Positions 1-11,540 of a DNA stretch of 64,000 nucleotides are shown here, piece by piece; within the stretch, counting starts at the first letter, position 1; every line of letters starts with the position of its first letter. Origin of the DNA: Undaria pinnatifida (lineage: Eukaryota; Sar; Phaeophyceae; Laminariales; Alariaceae); contig JABAKD010000002.1 in NCBI GenBank assembly GCA_012845835.1, positions 6,361,103 through 6,425,102 of the forward strand, read 5' to 3'. The translations under genes and the position numbers were made by a program. Under the pieces are notes generated by a model. It ran no database searches. It saw nothing but the letters and a program-made list of their open reading frames with translations, and was not told the origin of the DNA.

Positions 1-2389
1 TCTGGATCTTGTTTTTTCCCCGGATCTTGCCTTCCCCGCCGATTTAATGCAATATTTGTTTTCGCAGAGAGCACAAAACTAGACATTCATTAAAAAAGCT
101 GTTGTGATATTCTCCAATGCCTTTTGGCGAACCGATTCATTGCTGCTACATGGGCACAGAAGCCAGTTTTACGGGACGGACAAGATTAGTCCGAGATGTC
201 CAAAATCCTACAGTTTTTAATATACCTGGCCAAGATTAGGGAACTGAGTGTTATGTTTTGCAGATGTTGATATCCCCCTTCTATTGAAACAATTCAAACG
301 TACCCCCTGTAACATCGGAAACATTAGTTGGCAAGCCCTGGAAGAGAGCCCGAGCATTCTTTAAATAACCTAACGACGATTTTGAGCTCTCCGCAATGGA
401 AATTAACCATACCGGCAGGGAAAAAAAGATCTAGACGTGAAACAAGGTCAACATCTGTTCTTCCATTAACAATGATCTAGGCTACGTCGCCATGTTTGGG
501 GAAGTAATCTGGAACCAGACAAGGGGGGAAGTCAGCGGGGTGTCCTCCATTTAGGAAACCCTCCTGATGTTACTTGGAGAACGAGCCGAGGGATTCCACT
601 CCATTAATTGCCATCGATACGCGACAGCAGCACGACAAGTGGGAGAAGAGTGGAATGAAACGCAGACCAGCCCGCTTCCCCACCCGCCTTCGTCGGCGGC
701 AGGGTGTACCGTCGACAAAGACATCTCGACGTTTTTTGTGCTTTTTGTCGGGGTACCTACGCTCCACGACGACGTGGCGCGTTGATTGAAAGATAAATAA
801 TGGAAGAGTCGTGACGGTGGGGCAGAGTGTGTCTCTGGTGGCGGCAGAGAGGCTTCATTGATCCCCAAATGCATACGAATTAAGCTACGTCGCAATGTTA
901 CAACCGCCAGTACTGCTGCAACGAGGTTTGAAGCGTGGGGAGAAAATAACTCATTTTCAAGCAAGATGGCGTTCGTAAAGAAGGAAACAGCGTTTGGGAT
1001 GTTTTAAATGAAACCTGCGGTGTTCTATTGAGTGTTTCATGCATGATAAGGGATCAGCTCCACTGAAGTGCAAAAACACGATGCACCGGGTGCTTAATTC
1101 CTATATATCCCGATTTCCCGTTTACCAGGGTCTATTACATGGGGTCATCTGCCATACATACCTGTGACCATATCGGTTTTAGCTTCTGAGTACTGCATTG
1201 TACCACTGTTTGTTTACGGCTGTGAAACTGCTTCATAGTTTGTAGATAACGCATATCGGGGTATTTAAAAGATAGCCCGACACAGTTAAACAGTTGGTCC
1301 CAACCGAACCCTACACGTACGAGCTGGTGTATCGCCTAGCCACGACCGACAGGTTTTTTACTTGTGATACAGAGCGGGTGCAACTGGTCATCCTGGCCAA
1401 TCGTTGGTGTGAACGTAGAGGACCGCCCAACTTAAATTGTACGGTCAAAAACCCTCCGGCGAAAACATGGAATGGCTACAAACACTCCTGAATATATGCG
1501 CAAATGCCCCGCGCTTGAGCTACAATTTCTGCAGAAATGAAACTTCTTGTTTCATGTGACGTGGTTCGCCCAATTGCCGGGTATCTAACATGTGGTTAAT
1601 AATACGGCTCATCCCCACTTAAATTAGCCTTAATATCGCCCCATAAACGGTACCGATGTCAGAGGAGTCACAACTGCCAGTTCCTTTTTCCTCCCAATCA
1701 CCGGTGGCTCGAAACTCTCGTGGAGTCTGACAGCCTTTCCTTGCAACTTGTCTCCCCTTCACCAGTCACTCAATCCCCTCCCCTGCGCCACACCAGACGC
1801 TTTAATCAGCGACTCTACCAAGGCACCTCTTTTACTGGGGTGGACTGTTGCAGTTGTGCGTATTAACCCTTGCCCCTGGTCCTGTGTCAGCGGTATTTAC
1901 TGGAGATCTCCGGCATATAAACAACGTGGTGAGTGAGTGGGCGTTTGGACATTTCGCGCGGCACGTCTTGTGATTTCCGGTAGTGATCATGTTGTGCCAA
2001 TTGTTAGCGAAGAATAGAAAGGCTGGCGCATGCCGAGTCCTCTGGGAGATTGCTTCAAGACACACGGGTTGCGGTACAGGATAACAAATAAAATCGAAAC
2101 TACTGTCCAGGCTGGGGGTATTATTTTGGAGAGAATGCGTTCTACATTGTCTCTCTTCACATCGGTTCCCGAATTTCTTACAGTTTTGAAATTTGCAGCC
2201 TGCATGTATGTGTCGTTATATTAGTAGTATCTAAATTTGTTTTAGGCGCTCTGCGCGGTATAGGTCCGAGCATATTGCTGGGTGACGTTAGTCTTGATTG
2301 ATTCCGCGTGCGTTGGCTAGCCTGACCTAGCCTAACCCTGACCCAAACACCGCCCTTGGTACTACATCATGCTAGTTTATATTACCTGG
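1..2389. other. No recognisable gene
   Basis: Open frames here are short and overlap on both strands (for example 551..964 minus and 567..789 plus). None shows a domain, signal peptide or convincing splice-joined continuation. I see no repeat shared with the rest of the window. It is probably intergenic. Confidence 0.5.
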
Positions 2390-2449
2390 TATATACAACA
2401 CATATAGTATTCCTCCCCCTCGCCCCCTCCCTCTCCGCCAGCCACACCA

Positions 2450-2910
2450 TCGCCTATACCTAGCACCACGCATACAGTGAGCTCCGAAACAATTGGGCTA
2501 CCTAAAGCCGTTGGAACCCCCCTCCTCCCGCCCCCCCCCACCCATCTTTTCAACCCCCCGCCCCCCTCTCCCCCTGTTGAAAACCCCGCCTTCCCCTCCC
2601 CGGTTATACGATACAAGCTGGTGCATTCAAGAATACATCGCATTACAAGCTGGTGCATTCCTTCCGCAGCCGTCAGATTTTGTCCCCCTCAACATCTGGT
2701 TTCATGGTATCCGCGCACAGATTAAATACCATCACCCTGTTGACCCTGGTACAAGCTACACTAATATCTAGTTATAAGGGCAGTCGCTGACCAATATCCG
2801 TAATGAGGATACACACACAGTAATACACGCCATCGGAGAGTCACACGGCTTGGAAGCATGCGTTTCGACGAAATCTTCGATCTCATGCCGGTGTAGCTGA
2901 AGTGTATTTT
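2450..2910 (+). repeat. Family A composite repeat, copy 1
   Basis: This copy begins with a block resembling CACCATCGCCTAGACCTAG, passes through C-rich tracts (about 2515..2600), and ends with the conserved 3' part. That part contains CAGATTTTGTCCCCCTCA, a CACCCTGTTGACCCTG block, an AATGAGGA block and a terminal GTGTATTT. The same order of blocks recurs at 5375..6037 (plus) and, reversed, at 13137..13830 and 56781..57021. No protein is encoded. The family could be a non-autonomous transposon or a retroposon 3' end; I see no terminal inverted repeats. Confidence 0.7.
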
Positions 2911-2970
2911 TTTTTTTCATAGGATAAGAGCAGTACGAAATATTATATCCGTGAATAACAGCATCATCAG

Positions 2971-3288
2971 TTTTTTTTTTCACACTACTTCTACTTTCCA
3001 GCTTCTGGACAAGCCCTGGTCACAGGTGCCTTCACTCCTCCCCCCCCGTTCCCGCCTTCAATTCTTATCGCGTATAGGACCCAGAAACCCCACTGATCGT
3101 CTGATCGTTGATCCTCCATCGAGTGTTTTTAACTCACGATCTCGCGCTTTCCGCAAGTCGTTTTGTGCACAACAAGGAAGAGTCCCTACGATTTTTTACG
3201 AGTATATGCTTTCGCGGGGACTCGAACTCACGAACCTGACCTATACCAGGCTCGAGAACAAACCTGAAACGCCACCGGGGCGACCGGT
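2971..3288 (-). mobile_element. SINE1 copy, tRNA-derived
   Basis: Read on the minus strand, the element starts with a tRNA-like head (GGTCGCCCCGGTGGCGT), followed by a B-box-like GTTCGAGTC. A body of about 220 bp follows and a poly-A tail closes it, seen as T10 at 2971..2980 on the plus strand. The body matches the copies at 46555..46850 (plus) and 15197..15498 (minus). It is essentially full length. SINEs are transcribed by RNA polymerase III and mobilised by a LINE; which LINE is unknown here. Confidence 0.8.
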
Positions 3289-3494
3289 TTATATGCACTC
3301 CATGCACGAAAGAAAACAAACTATACCACCGTCTCTCAGGAAATATTCCACACCTCTGGCCCAAATTAAATAGGAAATATACAAGCGAGCAAAATGTTAT
3401 GCCGACGTTAGTGTAGGACGAACTCTTCCCGAAAAATCCGTCTACAGTCCTAAAATAATCATCTCGAATTCTTCCCACAGGGACGGTACCGTAT

Positions 3495-3578
3495 AACAAC
3501 TAACAACTAACAACTAACAACTAACAACTAACAACTAACAACTAACAACTAACAACTAACAACTGACAACTAACAACT
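3495..3578. repeat. Perfect-register 7-bp tandem repeat (AACAACT)12
   Basis: Twelve consecutive 7-bp units of AACAACT fill 84 bp with a single substitution (a G at about 3564). The near-perfect register suggests recent expansion by slippage. It has no coding meaning. Confidence 0.9.
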
Positions 3579-4149
3579 ACTCCATCGAACACTTGGTTCA
3601 GGACATGTATTCTGCAATGTCACAGTCTCGTCAGCCGTCGGGGAGTTGCTGTGTGTGTCGCCCTCAAACTTTACGTTTATTTACCGATCGAAGTCGTTAT
3701 TTCACACAGCAGTCACTAGTGGCAGTAACTATTCCGGCATACGCAGAACATGGTAACGCAATGTGCAGTGAACAATATAGGGGGGGGGGGGCGAAACACC
3801 GTAATATTTTTTTGGTATTTCGGCGGCCAATTGTACCTCTACAGTCTACATGCGTCAAAATACGCAGTAGTACCCGAAAGCTTTTCTAATATTATTGCAA
3901 GGTCGACCTTCCCATTCAAATAATGAGATAATCGGATTCAAAGGGCAACATTATGTTTGGACATCCTCATAAGCGACAAATAATTGATCAGCGCCAATGG
4001 TATGGTTTACCGTTTATTTACGAATACCGCAGCACTAGTCTAATCCTTTGCCAAAATTCCTTGTGCTCTGGAAACAGTTCCCCGGTCCTACTGTGGTGCG
4101 TTTTCGACCGTGGTCGGGATCTGGGATGTAGAAAGTTGCCAAGTTTGTG
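3579..4149. other. No recognisable gene
   Basis: Contains an 11-base G run near 3781 and otherwise unremarkable sequence. The open frame at 3593..3889 shows no domain. Confidence 0.45.
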
Positions 4150-4175
4150 GAGTGAACCCAAAAATGTCGTTAGCG

Positions 4176-4391
<216 letters not shown>

Positions 4392-4689
4392 CTCTCACAT
4401 TAACTCGCATAATCGAGTCCGTGGTCAAAGGAGAGGCCCCAGACAAACTCTGGAGCTGAGGAGTACCCCAGGGAAAAAGCACAAACCAATAGTGGTAAAC
4501 TCATATAAAAATAGCTGATACACATCTATATACGAGTCTTTCGATCAATGTACGATAACAAATTATGAAGCTTTTAACACGTTGTTTACTACACCCAAGA
4601 ACTGGATTGCATACTACATGTAACATCAAACCTTCTAGAAAAAATGTAATTACCAAGTGGGTGATATAAAGGGGTATCTTCTTGCTACA

Positions 4690-5220
4690 ACCGTCAGATT
4701 CGTCCCCTTTAAGCGTTAAAAGTTTCCACGCACATATTAAAAGGCTCACCCCCCACCCTCCCCCGATCCCTCTTGTTTAAACGCCCCACCTGAGAAATCA
4801 AAATCAGCCGGAGTAGCAAACACTACCAGCCAGCTGATATCATCTCATTATCCATTTAGTCATCCATGCCGTAGCTCCAACTCATCTCCCCCCCCCCTTT
4901 CGTTACCCGCCCAGTTCGTTAAAAAGCCTCACTTACAATCGTAATCATCCAGAGTAATAAACACTTCTAAACAATTGATATCACGTCGTTATCTTTCTAG
5001 CCATCCATGACGTAGCTTTCATTCATCCCCCCTTCCCCCCTCCAACGCCCCCTCCTTCCCCACACCCCGCACGATCGCCTAGACCCAGCACCGCGCGTAT
5101 AGCAAGCCTCAACATATATGATTAAGACGCGCGATCGTAGGATCACACACAATGTTGCGAACATCAGTGTCGACCGAATCCTTGATCTCATAGCTGGAGT
5201 GTATTTTAATGTTAGATGTG
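4690..5220 (+). repeat. Family A, partial tandem copies
   Basis: Two diverged copies of a subunit of about 110 bp occupy 4775..4890 and 4922..5035. Each carries an AGAGTAATAAACAC-like motif followed by a CATCCATGCCGTAGCT-like motif. A third copy of the same subunit lies at 5369..5480. The stretch then continues into a family A 3' end at 5090..5215, with CGCCTAGACCCAGCACC at its start and a GAGTGTATTTTA terminus. A fragment of the GTTTCCACGCACA block is at 4720..4735. Confidence 0.65.
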
Positions 5221-5280
5221 GCAAAAACCTCTTGCAACCCCCCGGCCTTTTTTTTTTTTTTTTTCCTCACTTTTTTTTGC

Positions 5281-5370
5281 TTAACCCCTCTACAACTAGA
5301 AGCCCGTTTTGGGGGACAAGACTACTTGGATTTAGTATGGGGAGAGGTTCGGGGGCTCCAAAGGGGTTAA
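5281..5370 (+). mobile_element. TTAACCCC MITE, copy 1 (90 bp)
   Basis: The element starts TTAACCCCTC and ends AAGGGGTTAA, so the termini are 9-10 bp inverted repeats. The interior (CCCGTTTTGGGGGACAAG, then a GGATTTAGTATGGGGAG block) matches 26420..26499 and the reverse complement of 59293..59381. It has no coding capacity and is most simply a miniature inverted-repeat transposable element. Family A sequence flanks it on both sides. Confidence 0.75.
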
Positions 5371-6037
5371 ACGCCCCACCTAATATCGAAATTCGCCAGA
5401 GTAATAAACACTTCCACGCCCTGGATATCGCCTCGTTATCGTTTTCGAGCCGTCCATGCCGCTGCTGTAATTCCCACCCATCGTCGCCCCCTCCTTCCAC
5501 CCATCACCCGCACCATCGCCTAGACCTAGCACCACGCGTATAGCAAACCCCTACATCTATGCGACCTAAAGCCCCCCTCCACGCCCCCCGCCTCCCCTGC
5601 CACATTCCCCCCCCATCCCCTACAAGAAGGACTTTTAGTTTCCACGCACAAATTGACCTGCTCCACCCGTCCCCTCCCCCCCCTCCCCCCCTCTCGCCCT
5701 CTTTTGATCAAAATCAGGCCCCCACATCTTTAAAAACTCCGCCCTCCCCTCACCGGATATTCGACTTGCAGGATTCACTTGATAACCTGATGCATTTGCT
5801 TCCACAGCTGTCAGATTTTGTCCCCCTCAGAAACGGGTTTTATAGTTTCCGCGCACAGACTGCCTAATATCACCCTGTTGACCCTGATACACTGTAGTTG
5901 CAAGAGGAGTCGCCGACCTATGATATCCTTAATGAGGACACACAACCCATAATACGCGTGATCGGAGTATCACACACAGCTCTTCTTGCAAAGATGAGTT
6001 TCGACAAAATATTCGATTTCACAGCTGGAGTGTATTT
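5371..6037 (+). repeat. Family A composite repeat, copy 2 (longest)
   Basis: Shows the block order most clearly: the AATAAACACTTCC subunit (5400..5480), CACCATCGCCTAGACCTAG (5511..5530), C-rich tracts with TTTCCACGCACAAATTG (5638..5655), then the 3' part with CAGATTTTGTCCCCCTCAG, TGTTGACCCTGATAC and AATGAGGACACACAACCC. It ends with CACAGCTGGAGTGTATTT at about 6037. The open frames across it are not conserved between copies. Confidence 0.7.
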
Positions 6038-6458
6038 GAATTTGTATTATATCTGTAGTCTATACGAAGTAGTTAAATATGCGAAACCCCTTTGCCAGCC
6101 CTGTGAGAGAGAGGAGCTCGTCAGAACGGTCAAGCTCCATATCGTGCCTTCGGGTGGGCGCAAAAAGCGATATACGCTGGCTCTATTGTGATTTCTCTAG
6201 ATTGATGCTGGCTACGGAGGCGATGCCGACGACTTCCAGCCTGAGCGACAGCTGATTCGAAGGCTGCTGTACAGCCCCACAGGACTGTCAACTTTTGTTT
6301 TTGGAGTTGTACACAATTGGTTTTCTTCCTTAAAAAAACCGTCCGTTCTCATTTTAGGCTCCGTTCCCATTCTTCCGAAAACTCGTCGAGTAGTCTATAT
6401 GTAAAATAATGGATGACTATTCATAGGCCATGCGTCGTAGGCATTCTTTTCACCGTGT
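6038..6458. other. No recognisable gene
   Basis: No repeat or coding signal recognised. Confidence 0.4.
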
Positions 6459-6612
6459 CGGCCTCAGTATCGTAATCCCGACACTTCAATATTTGGAGGG
6501 TTTTTCTTTCTTCGAGCGATTTCTTTGAGGATCAGCTCCAACGCCCCTCGCCCTTCGCTACCCCCTCTTACCTCGGTGTGAACACATGCGGGGGCTGAGA
6601 GAAACAAGCGAA
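6459..6612 (+). repeat. Family F repeat, weak copy
   Basis: Shares GGCCTCAGTAT near its start, CTCCAACGCCCCTCGCCCTT (6537..6556) and a GCTGAGAGAAACAAGCGA end with the better copies at 11390, 12909 and 16406. The middle is diverged. A further fragment (CTCCCCTCGCCCTTCG) lies at about 6863..6880. Confidence 0.5.
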
Positions 6613-8174
6613 AAGTTGGCCCGATTATGGATTTCCTGTGGCATGCAAGACCCCTTGACAGGGGGAATGGTAGTGCGCAAATACAAAGGGATAACTTTCA
6701 AAAATAACAATTGCAGTGAGTGATAGGAATAACATTTTGTCAGCTCTTTGCGTTACTGCTTCGAAGAGTCACTGTCCATGTTGCTTCGCCGTCCGTCCTC
6801 AAGGGAGAGGGTGCACTCTACATTTTTTTTGCTGTGTTGCTGTCGCGAGAGGATCGACTTGAACTCCCCTCGCCCTTCGTGCTCAGTTGAATGCCACCCC
6901 GTGAACCATGAACGCGTGTCTGTTTGTCATGTGTTCCCATTCAATTTGTCGCTGCCCAAACGGACAGGTTGGTGGAAGAAGAACGACATTATTGGCATCT
7001 GACTTTGTCGGAACGACTCGGATTTTGCAAGGTACCTGTGCAGAGAGAATTACACCCAGTTACACCAGCAGTAGCATCACGAGGACCAATACCGTGGCCA
7101 TTGAAAAAGAGCAGTCAAGAAAAAATCAAGAAAAGCAACCAACAGCACAAAAAAGCGGCATGTAAGACGACCAGCACACACCGGGGTGCACCCCGCACAG
7201 CACACCTCCGTAGGGGCGAGGATTCCCCCAGCCTGTATGCAGCAGTATATTTCAGCGTCTCTCGTCAGATGCAGTTGACCCACCGCGCTGTGGTTAGCAA
7301 GGAATATGTAGAAATATTGAAGATAAAACGAGCCAGCCGAGCATCCGTCGGGCCAAAACATACGGGTCGGAGTAAAAAAAGAAGAATAAATGCAGTTTAA
7401 ATCGTCCGAGGAGAGGCGCCGCGCGATGCATCGTCTGTCTCGATAATCTATGGAGTTGGCCGAGGCCAGGTCTTTGGTGTGGTCGTTGCTCGCGCTACTG
7501 CCAGTGCTACTGCTGCTGCTGCAGCTGCTGGTTTTGGTTATGGGGGTTCATCTCGTCGCGGCAACCCAAAAATACGCGAAAACAGTTTTTTTACGTACTG
7601 GTAGGCCCATATGACATCATGGATTCTTATGTCACCCAGGTAAAGTACTGGTGGTGGCGATCAAGCGGCTCGACTAAGTTTTTGTACATCGTTGAGTTGG
7701 CAGCCCGATGCGGGTGATGGCGCAACACTCGCGCGTGCTAGTAGTAGGTGCTACCAGCTACTGCGAGCATGGTACCATCTATATGTGATTCTGCTGTCGC
7801 AGCTGTCTCCTGCTTGCTGTGTTGGGTGGTGCGTGGTGCGCGAGAGGGATTATTTCGTCGTCGATTGCTGCGTTGCCGGGGACATGGTGGTGGAACACTG
7901 CTGATGTAAATGCTCGACCCTTTTGGCCCCAGGACAACAAGGCACGGCATGGCACAATAGGAAGAAGCCACAAAGACAGAGCGAGGCGCGCATTCGGTGG
8001 CAGTCGTCTGCACGTCGTGCAGTTTGCAGGGACGGATATCAATGTGCGCTGTTGTTGTGTTGTGTATCAGTTCGTTGAGATACAATGTACGCGGTTTTAT
8101 GTGTGTTTTGTAGCTCTAATTATTTTTTCCCTCTCAAAATTAACGCAAATTTACAAGGTTGTGTTATGTACGGT
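6613..8174. other. No recognisable gene
   Basis: The longest open frames (6924..7400 and 7819..8379, plus) have no recognisable domain and face competing frames on the other strand. A CTG-rich patch lies at about 7504..7530. Confidence 0.4.
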
Positions 8175-8578
8175 ACGCACAAACCATACCCGCGGTATTT
8201 ACCCTCGGTATTACCCTACAAAGAACTTCCGTAAGTTCTGCAGGACATTCATAGCCGTACCCGAAGCTTCTGGAAGTTCCGTACGATATTCCCACCCCTA
8301 CCCGGAACTTCTGGGAGTTCTGTACGCCAGAGCCACAAATACCCGTGGTGCGGGTATATCACTTTTTAAACTTATGTGAGCTATGTACGCCCGTGCCACA
8401 AAGGTCGGAACTTCGGTGGGTTCTGTGGTACTTCCAGTACCGTACCCGGAAATTCTGTGAGTTCTGTAAGATCCCCATACCCTAACCCGGAACTTCTGTG
8501 ACTTCTGTAAGACTGTGGCACAATACCCGGGGTACGGATGTATACCTTTGCTACAATACCCGGGGAGCCCACATGTAT
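8175..8578. repeat. Degenerate minisatellite, block 1
   Basis: Built from variants of ACCCGGAACTTCTGTGAGTT followed by a GTA and GTGCCACAATACCCG-type spacer, repeated irregularly. Unit order and spacing vary, so this is a decayed array. The same units return at 9296..9833. Confidence 0.85.
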
Positions 8579-9295
8579 CCCTTCAGCGTCAATAACACTA
8601 GACTGAACAGTGCACTATGCATATTTTTATGATGTCATATACATTTTGTCGTCAGCGCAACCAACCGAACACCGAAGATACAGCTAGCTGTAGAAGTACG
8701 TATCGAATATGATAGTAGCACCCACCGTAGCCCCTGTTTAGTTTTCTTTCGTTCCTACCCTGTGGGCACGTCTTATATTATCGAAAGACGCTTTGGAATC
8801 GAAAATATTCATTTTTTATGAATCGAACTGAATTCGATTCGATTTGTTGGATACATTTGAATTTGTGGCTACTATCGGGAAACCACGTGTTAACGCGTGT
8901 CAATATTTTTCCCGATCAGAATGATACATAGATCTGCCGTGACGGTGATGCAGCTACCATCGGCGTCTTAAACAATGCTCTGTATTCTCGGTAGTTTCGC
9001 TTCTTTGTCGCGGATCGAGCTGCGTTGGCCAATATTGGCTTGCGACCACCATTATTTTTTTTGAATCGCCACAGCCGGGGTACGCCATGGGTAGGATCTG
9101 TTCTAGCGATGTAAAGCTGTGAGCACGGCTGTTGCCACGGTCGCCACTCATTGAAGCTCACGATTTATCGCCTCTCTCGGTGGTGGCTTTGTCGATAGTT
9201 CATAATTCCTCGGGGACATTGGCCCAGTGAGAACATGGCATCCATGCAAGTTTGATCAAGTCCTCAACTTCAAATCGAGTTCCCCCCCGCGGGAG
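8579..9295. other. Unique spacer between minisatellite blocks
   Basis: About 700 bp with no copy of the minisatellite unit, no domain-bearing open frame and no recognised element. Confidence 0.5.
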
Positions 9296-9833
9296 TGCGT
9301 ATTTACCCGGGTATTACCTGTACCCGGAACTTCTGTAAGTTAAGTAGAGCATTAATACCCGTATCCGCATTTTTTCAAGGTATGTACGCCCGTGTGGCAA
9401 TACCCGGAACTTCGGGAAGTTTTTTAAGAATTTCATATCCGTACCCGAACCTGTGTTAGTTCTGTAGCAGATTTATACCCGTACCCGGAACTTCTGTCAT
9501 TTATGTACACCTCGTGGCACAATACCCGGGGTAGGGGTGCAACACCTACTGCACCCGCACGGAACTTCTATGAGGTATATATGCCCGTGCTACATTACCG
9601 GAGTTCTGTAAGACTTTCATACCCGTCCCCGAATTTCTGTTAGATCTAATGAGATTCATACCCGTACCTAGAATTTCTGTGAGTTCTGTACACCTCGTTG
9701 CACAATACCCGAGGTACGGGTATAACACCTATTATACCCGCACGGAACTTCTATGAGTTATGTACCCCTGTGCCACAATACCCGAAACTTCTGGGGTCCC
9801 GTAAGGTTTACCATACCCTTTTCCGGAACCTAC
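9296..9833. repeat. Degenerate minisatellite, block 2
   Basis: Further repeats of the CCCGGAACTTCTGTnA type, alternating with CACAATACCCGGGGTA-like segments and CCCGCACGGAACTTCTATGA variants. Same composition as 8175..8578. Confidence 0.85.
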
Positions 9834-11022
9834 AAAACCTACAGGAGATAACCTCGCAAGTTTAGATCAATTTGAAAACTATTTTGGTCAAAATTTAATA
9901 AAACATGTACCACGGAGCTTGCAAATTTGAGTCTCAGTCATTCAATCCATCGTACTCACAGCCAGAAGAATTTTCGCCCAAAAAAAGAACCAAGAATAGC
10001 AATAGAAAGCCGATAGTTTGGCCCAAAAGTTTTCAAACTTTTGTTATGGGGTTAGGTGCTGAACGATTCCGGGTAACGTCGCTGTAAGGAAAAAACGAAT
10101 AAAATATTGTTTTTTTTACTCTTCTTCTTTTGGTCATGCGGCCCAATAGGTCAATTTGATATATTTTTACAAAGCCTTGATCAACACTGCCCATCAAACA
10201 CGATTGACCTTCGATCTCCAGGTAGAGCCAGCGCGTGGTCTCTCCTCTTCGTTCCACACAAGGCCACATAAGTGTAGGTGACAGCGCTGAAGAGTTCGTC
10301 TCGATCCATGCCCTAGGGCGTGATAGGTTGCTTGTGTTGTCCTGTGGTCTTCCGTCACATCCTGTCAAAAATCTGTTTTTCGCGCGTTGAGAGACGATAG
10401 AGAGCTTTGTCTATTTTTTGTACACATGAGCCGCCAGATGTGTTTCAAACGTAAGCCTGATTGGCGCCCGCAACAAATTACCGGCCGTAGAGTGAGCGCT
10501 GTACACCAAGGGGAAGTCGGAGCCCCTAACAAGCTCGCCACATTCAGAATTCACGACGGTGTTGTTGATTTCGTCGAACGAAGTGAGTGGAGAACACGAA
10601 GTTGCACCGCGTCTAATCCAAGACCTGCTTGGGAATTTCTCACGCCGCTGTTGGCCAAAATCGCCGCGAGATATCGATATTTTACGGAATTCTGAAAAAA
10701 ATCGAAGAACACGTCTACCAAATTGGGTCCAAAGGCGACCGTTCAGGCAAAGTTTGGCTGGGATCTTCCGGAACTTCAAACATTTGGCCTTCCATATTGT
10801 CACCGGTCTGAGCGAGACCGATCGCACATTACATACCAGTGTGTGTACGTATGTACAAGTACACGTAGCCAGTGCAAGCGTTATTTCTCTATCATTTTGA
10901 TATGCTGATGTACCGCACACCTGCCAAAGTATCGATTTCGGACGAAACTCTTGACATTCCTTTGAATTTCAATGTATTGTGAGTGTCGGGTAAAAAAGTT
11001 CCAACTCCATCCCCGCCCTACC
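9834..11022. other. No recognisable gene
   Basis: A 169-residue minus-strand frame at 10411..10920 is the longest open stretch. It is rich in Arg, Ser and Phe, shows no domain I recognise, and overlaps plus-strand frames. I do not call it a gene. Confidence 0.4.
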
Positions 11023-11027
11023 CGAAT

Positions 11028-11071
11028 CGTGGGTGCCGGCGAATGCCGGTACCCATGCCGGCACCCATGCG
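11028..11071. repeat. GCCGGC-rich short palindromic repeat
   Basis: Overlapping GGTGCCGGCGAATGCCGGTA and CCATGCCGGCACCCATGC segments form imperfect palindromes. A closely similar GTGTCGGCGAATGCCGGCAC segment occurs at 19758..19777. Function unknown. Confidence 0.55.
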
Positions 11072-11077
11072 CAGCAA

Positions 11078-11309
11078 CTACGATAGCCCCCCCCCAAAAC
11101 CAGCGGTTTTCTTTAACGAACTTTTCATGGCTGCTCGACACGAGGAAGGATGCTATGAAAAGAGTATCTGCATATATTATCTTGTTTGCGGAGGACTATC
11201 GAACGATGACGTCCGGGTGGTAAGGGGGACCGTATTTCTGGAGATACGGGCGGGAGTTGGTTTCAAAACCGGCGATTTCGTTAAAGAAAAGTTGGGGGGG
11301 CTACCGTAG
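11078..11309 (+). mobile_element. Family E TIR element, copy 1 (232 bp)
   Basis: Begins CTACGATAGCCCCCCCCC and ends GGGGGGGCTACCGTAG, so the ends are inverted repeats. The similarity extends inward (TTTTCTTTAACGAA near the left, its complement near the right). The interior matches the reverse complement of 35893..36139, including a CCGGGTGG-type block and an exact GGAGATACGG/CCGTATCTCC-type region. Non-coding and MITE-like. Confidence 0.75.
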
Positions 11310-11389
11310 AACCACACCCTTGTATGTAAATATATTAGTCTATATGATCATTCTTTTTTGTTGGGGATTCGGCCACGAGTTATTTTTCG

Positions 11390-11524
11390 TCTCATCCTCA
11401 ATATGCGATTCGCGGAACTGGAATTTTTCGTCAAATATCTTCGTTCGAGCGCCGTCTCTGGACGGCGGCTCAAACACCCCTCGCCCTGCCGTGTACATTC
11501 CGCACCTGGCGAGGGGGAATTGTT
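11390..11524 (+). repeat. Family F repeat, copy
   Basis: Contains CGGAACTGGAATTTTTCGTC, then CTTCGTTCGAGCGCCGTC, then CCCCTCGCCCTGCCGT. These blocks occur in the same order at 12909..13053 and 16406..16573. This copy loses similarity after CCGCACCTGGCGAGG. Confidence 0.65.
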
Positions 11525-11540
11525 GAGACCTTGACTGTAT

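Noticed and set aside
10411-10920. 169-codon minus-strand frame as a gene
   Set aside because: No domain, no splice partner, and contested by several plus-strand frames.
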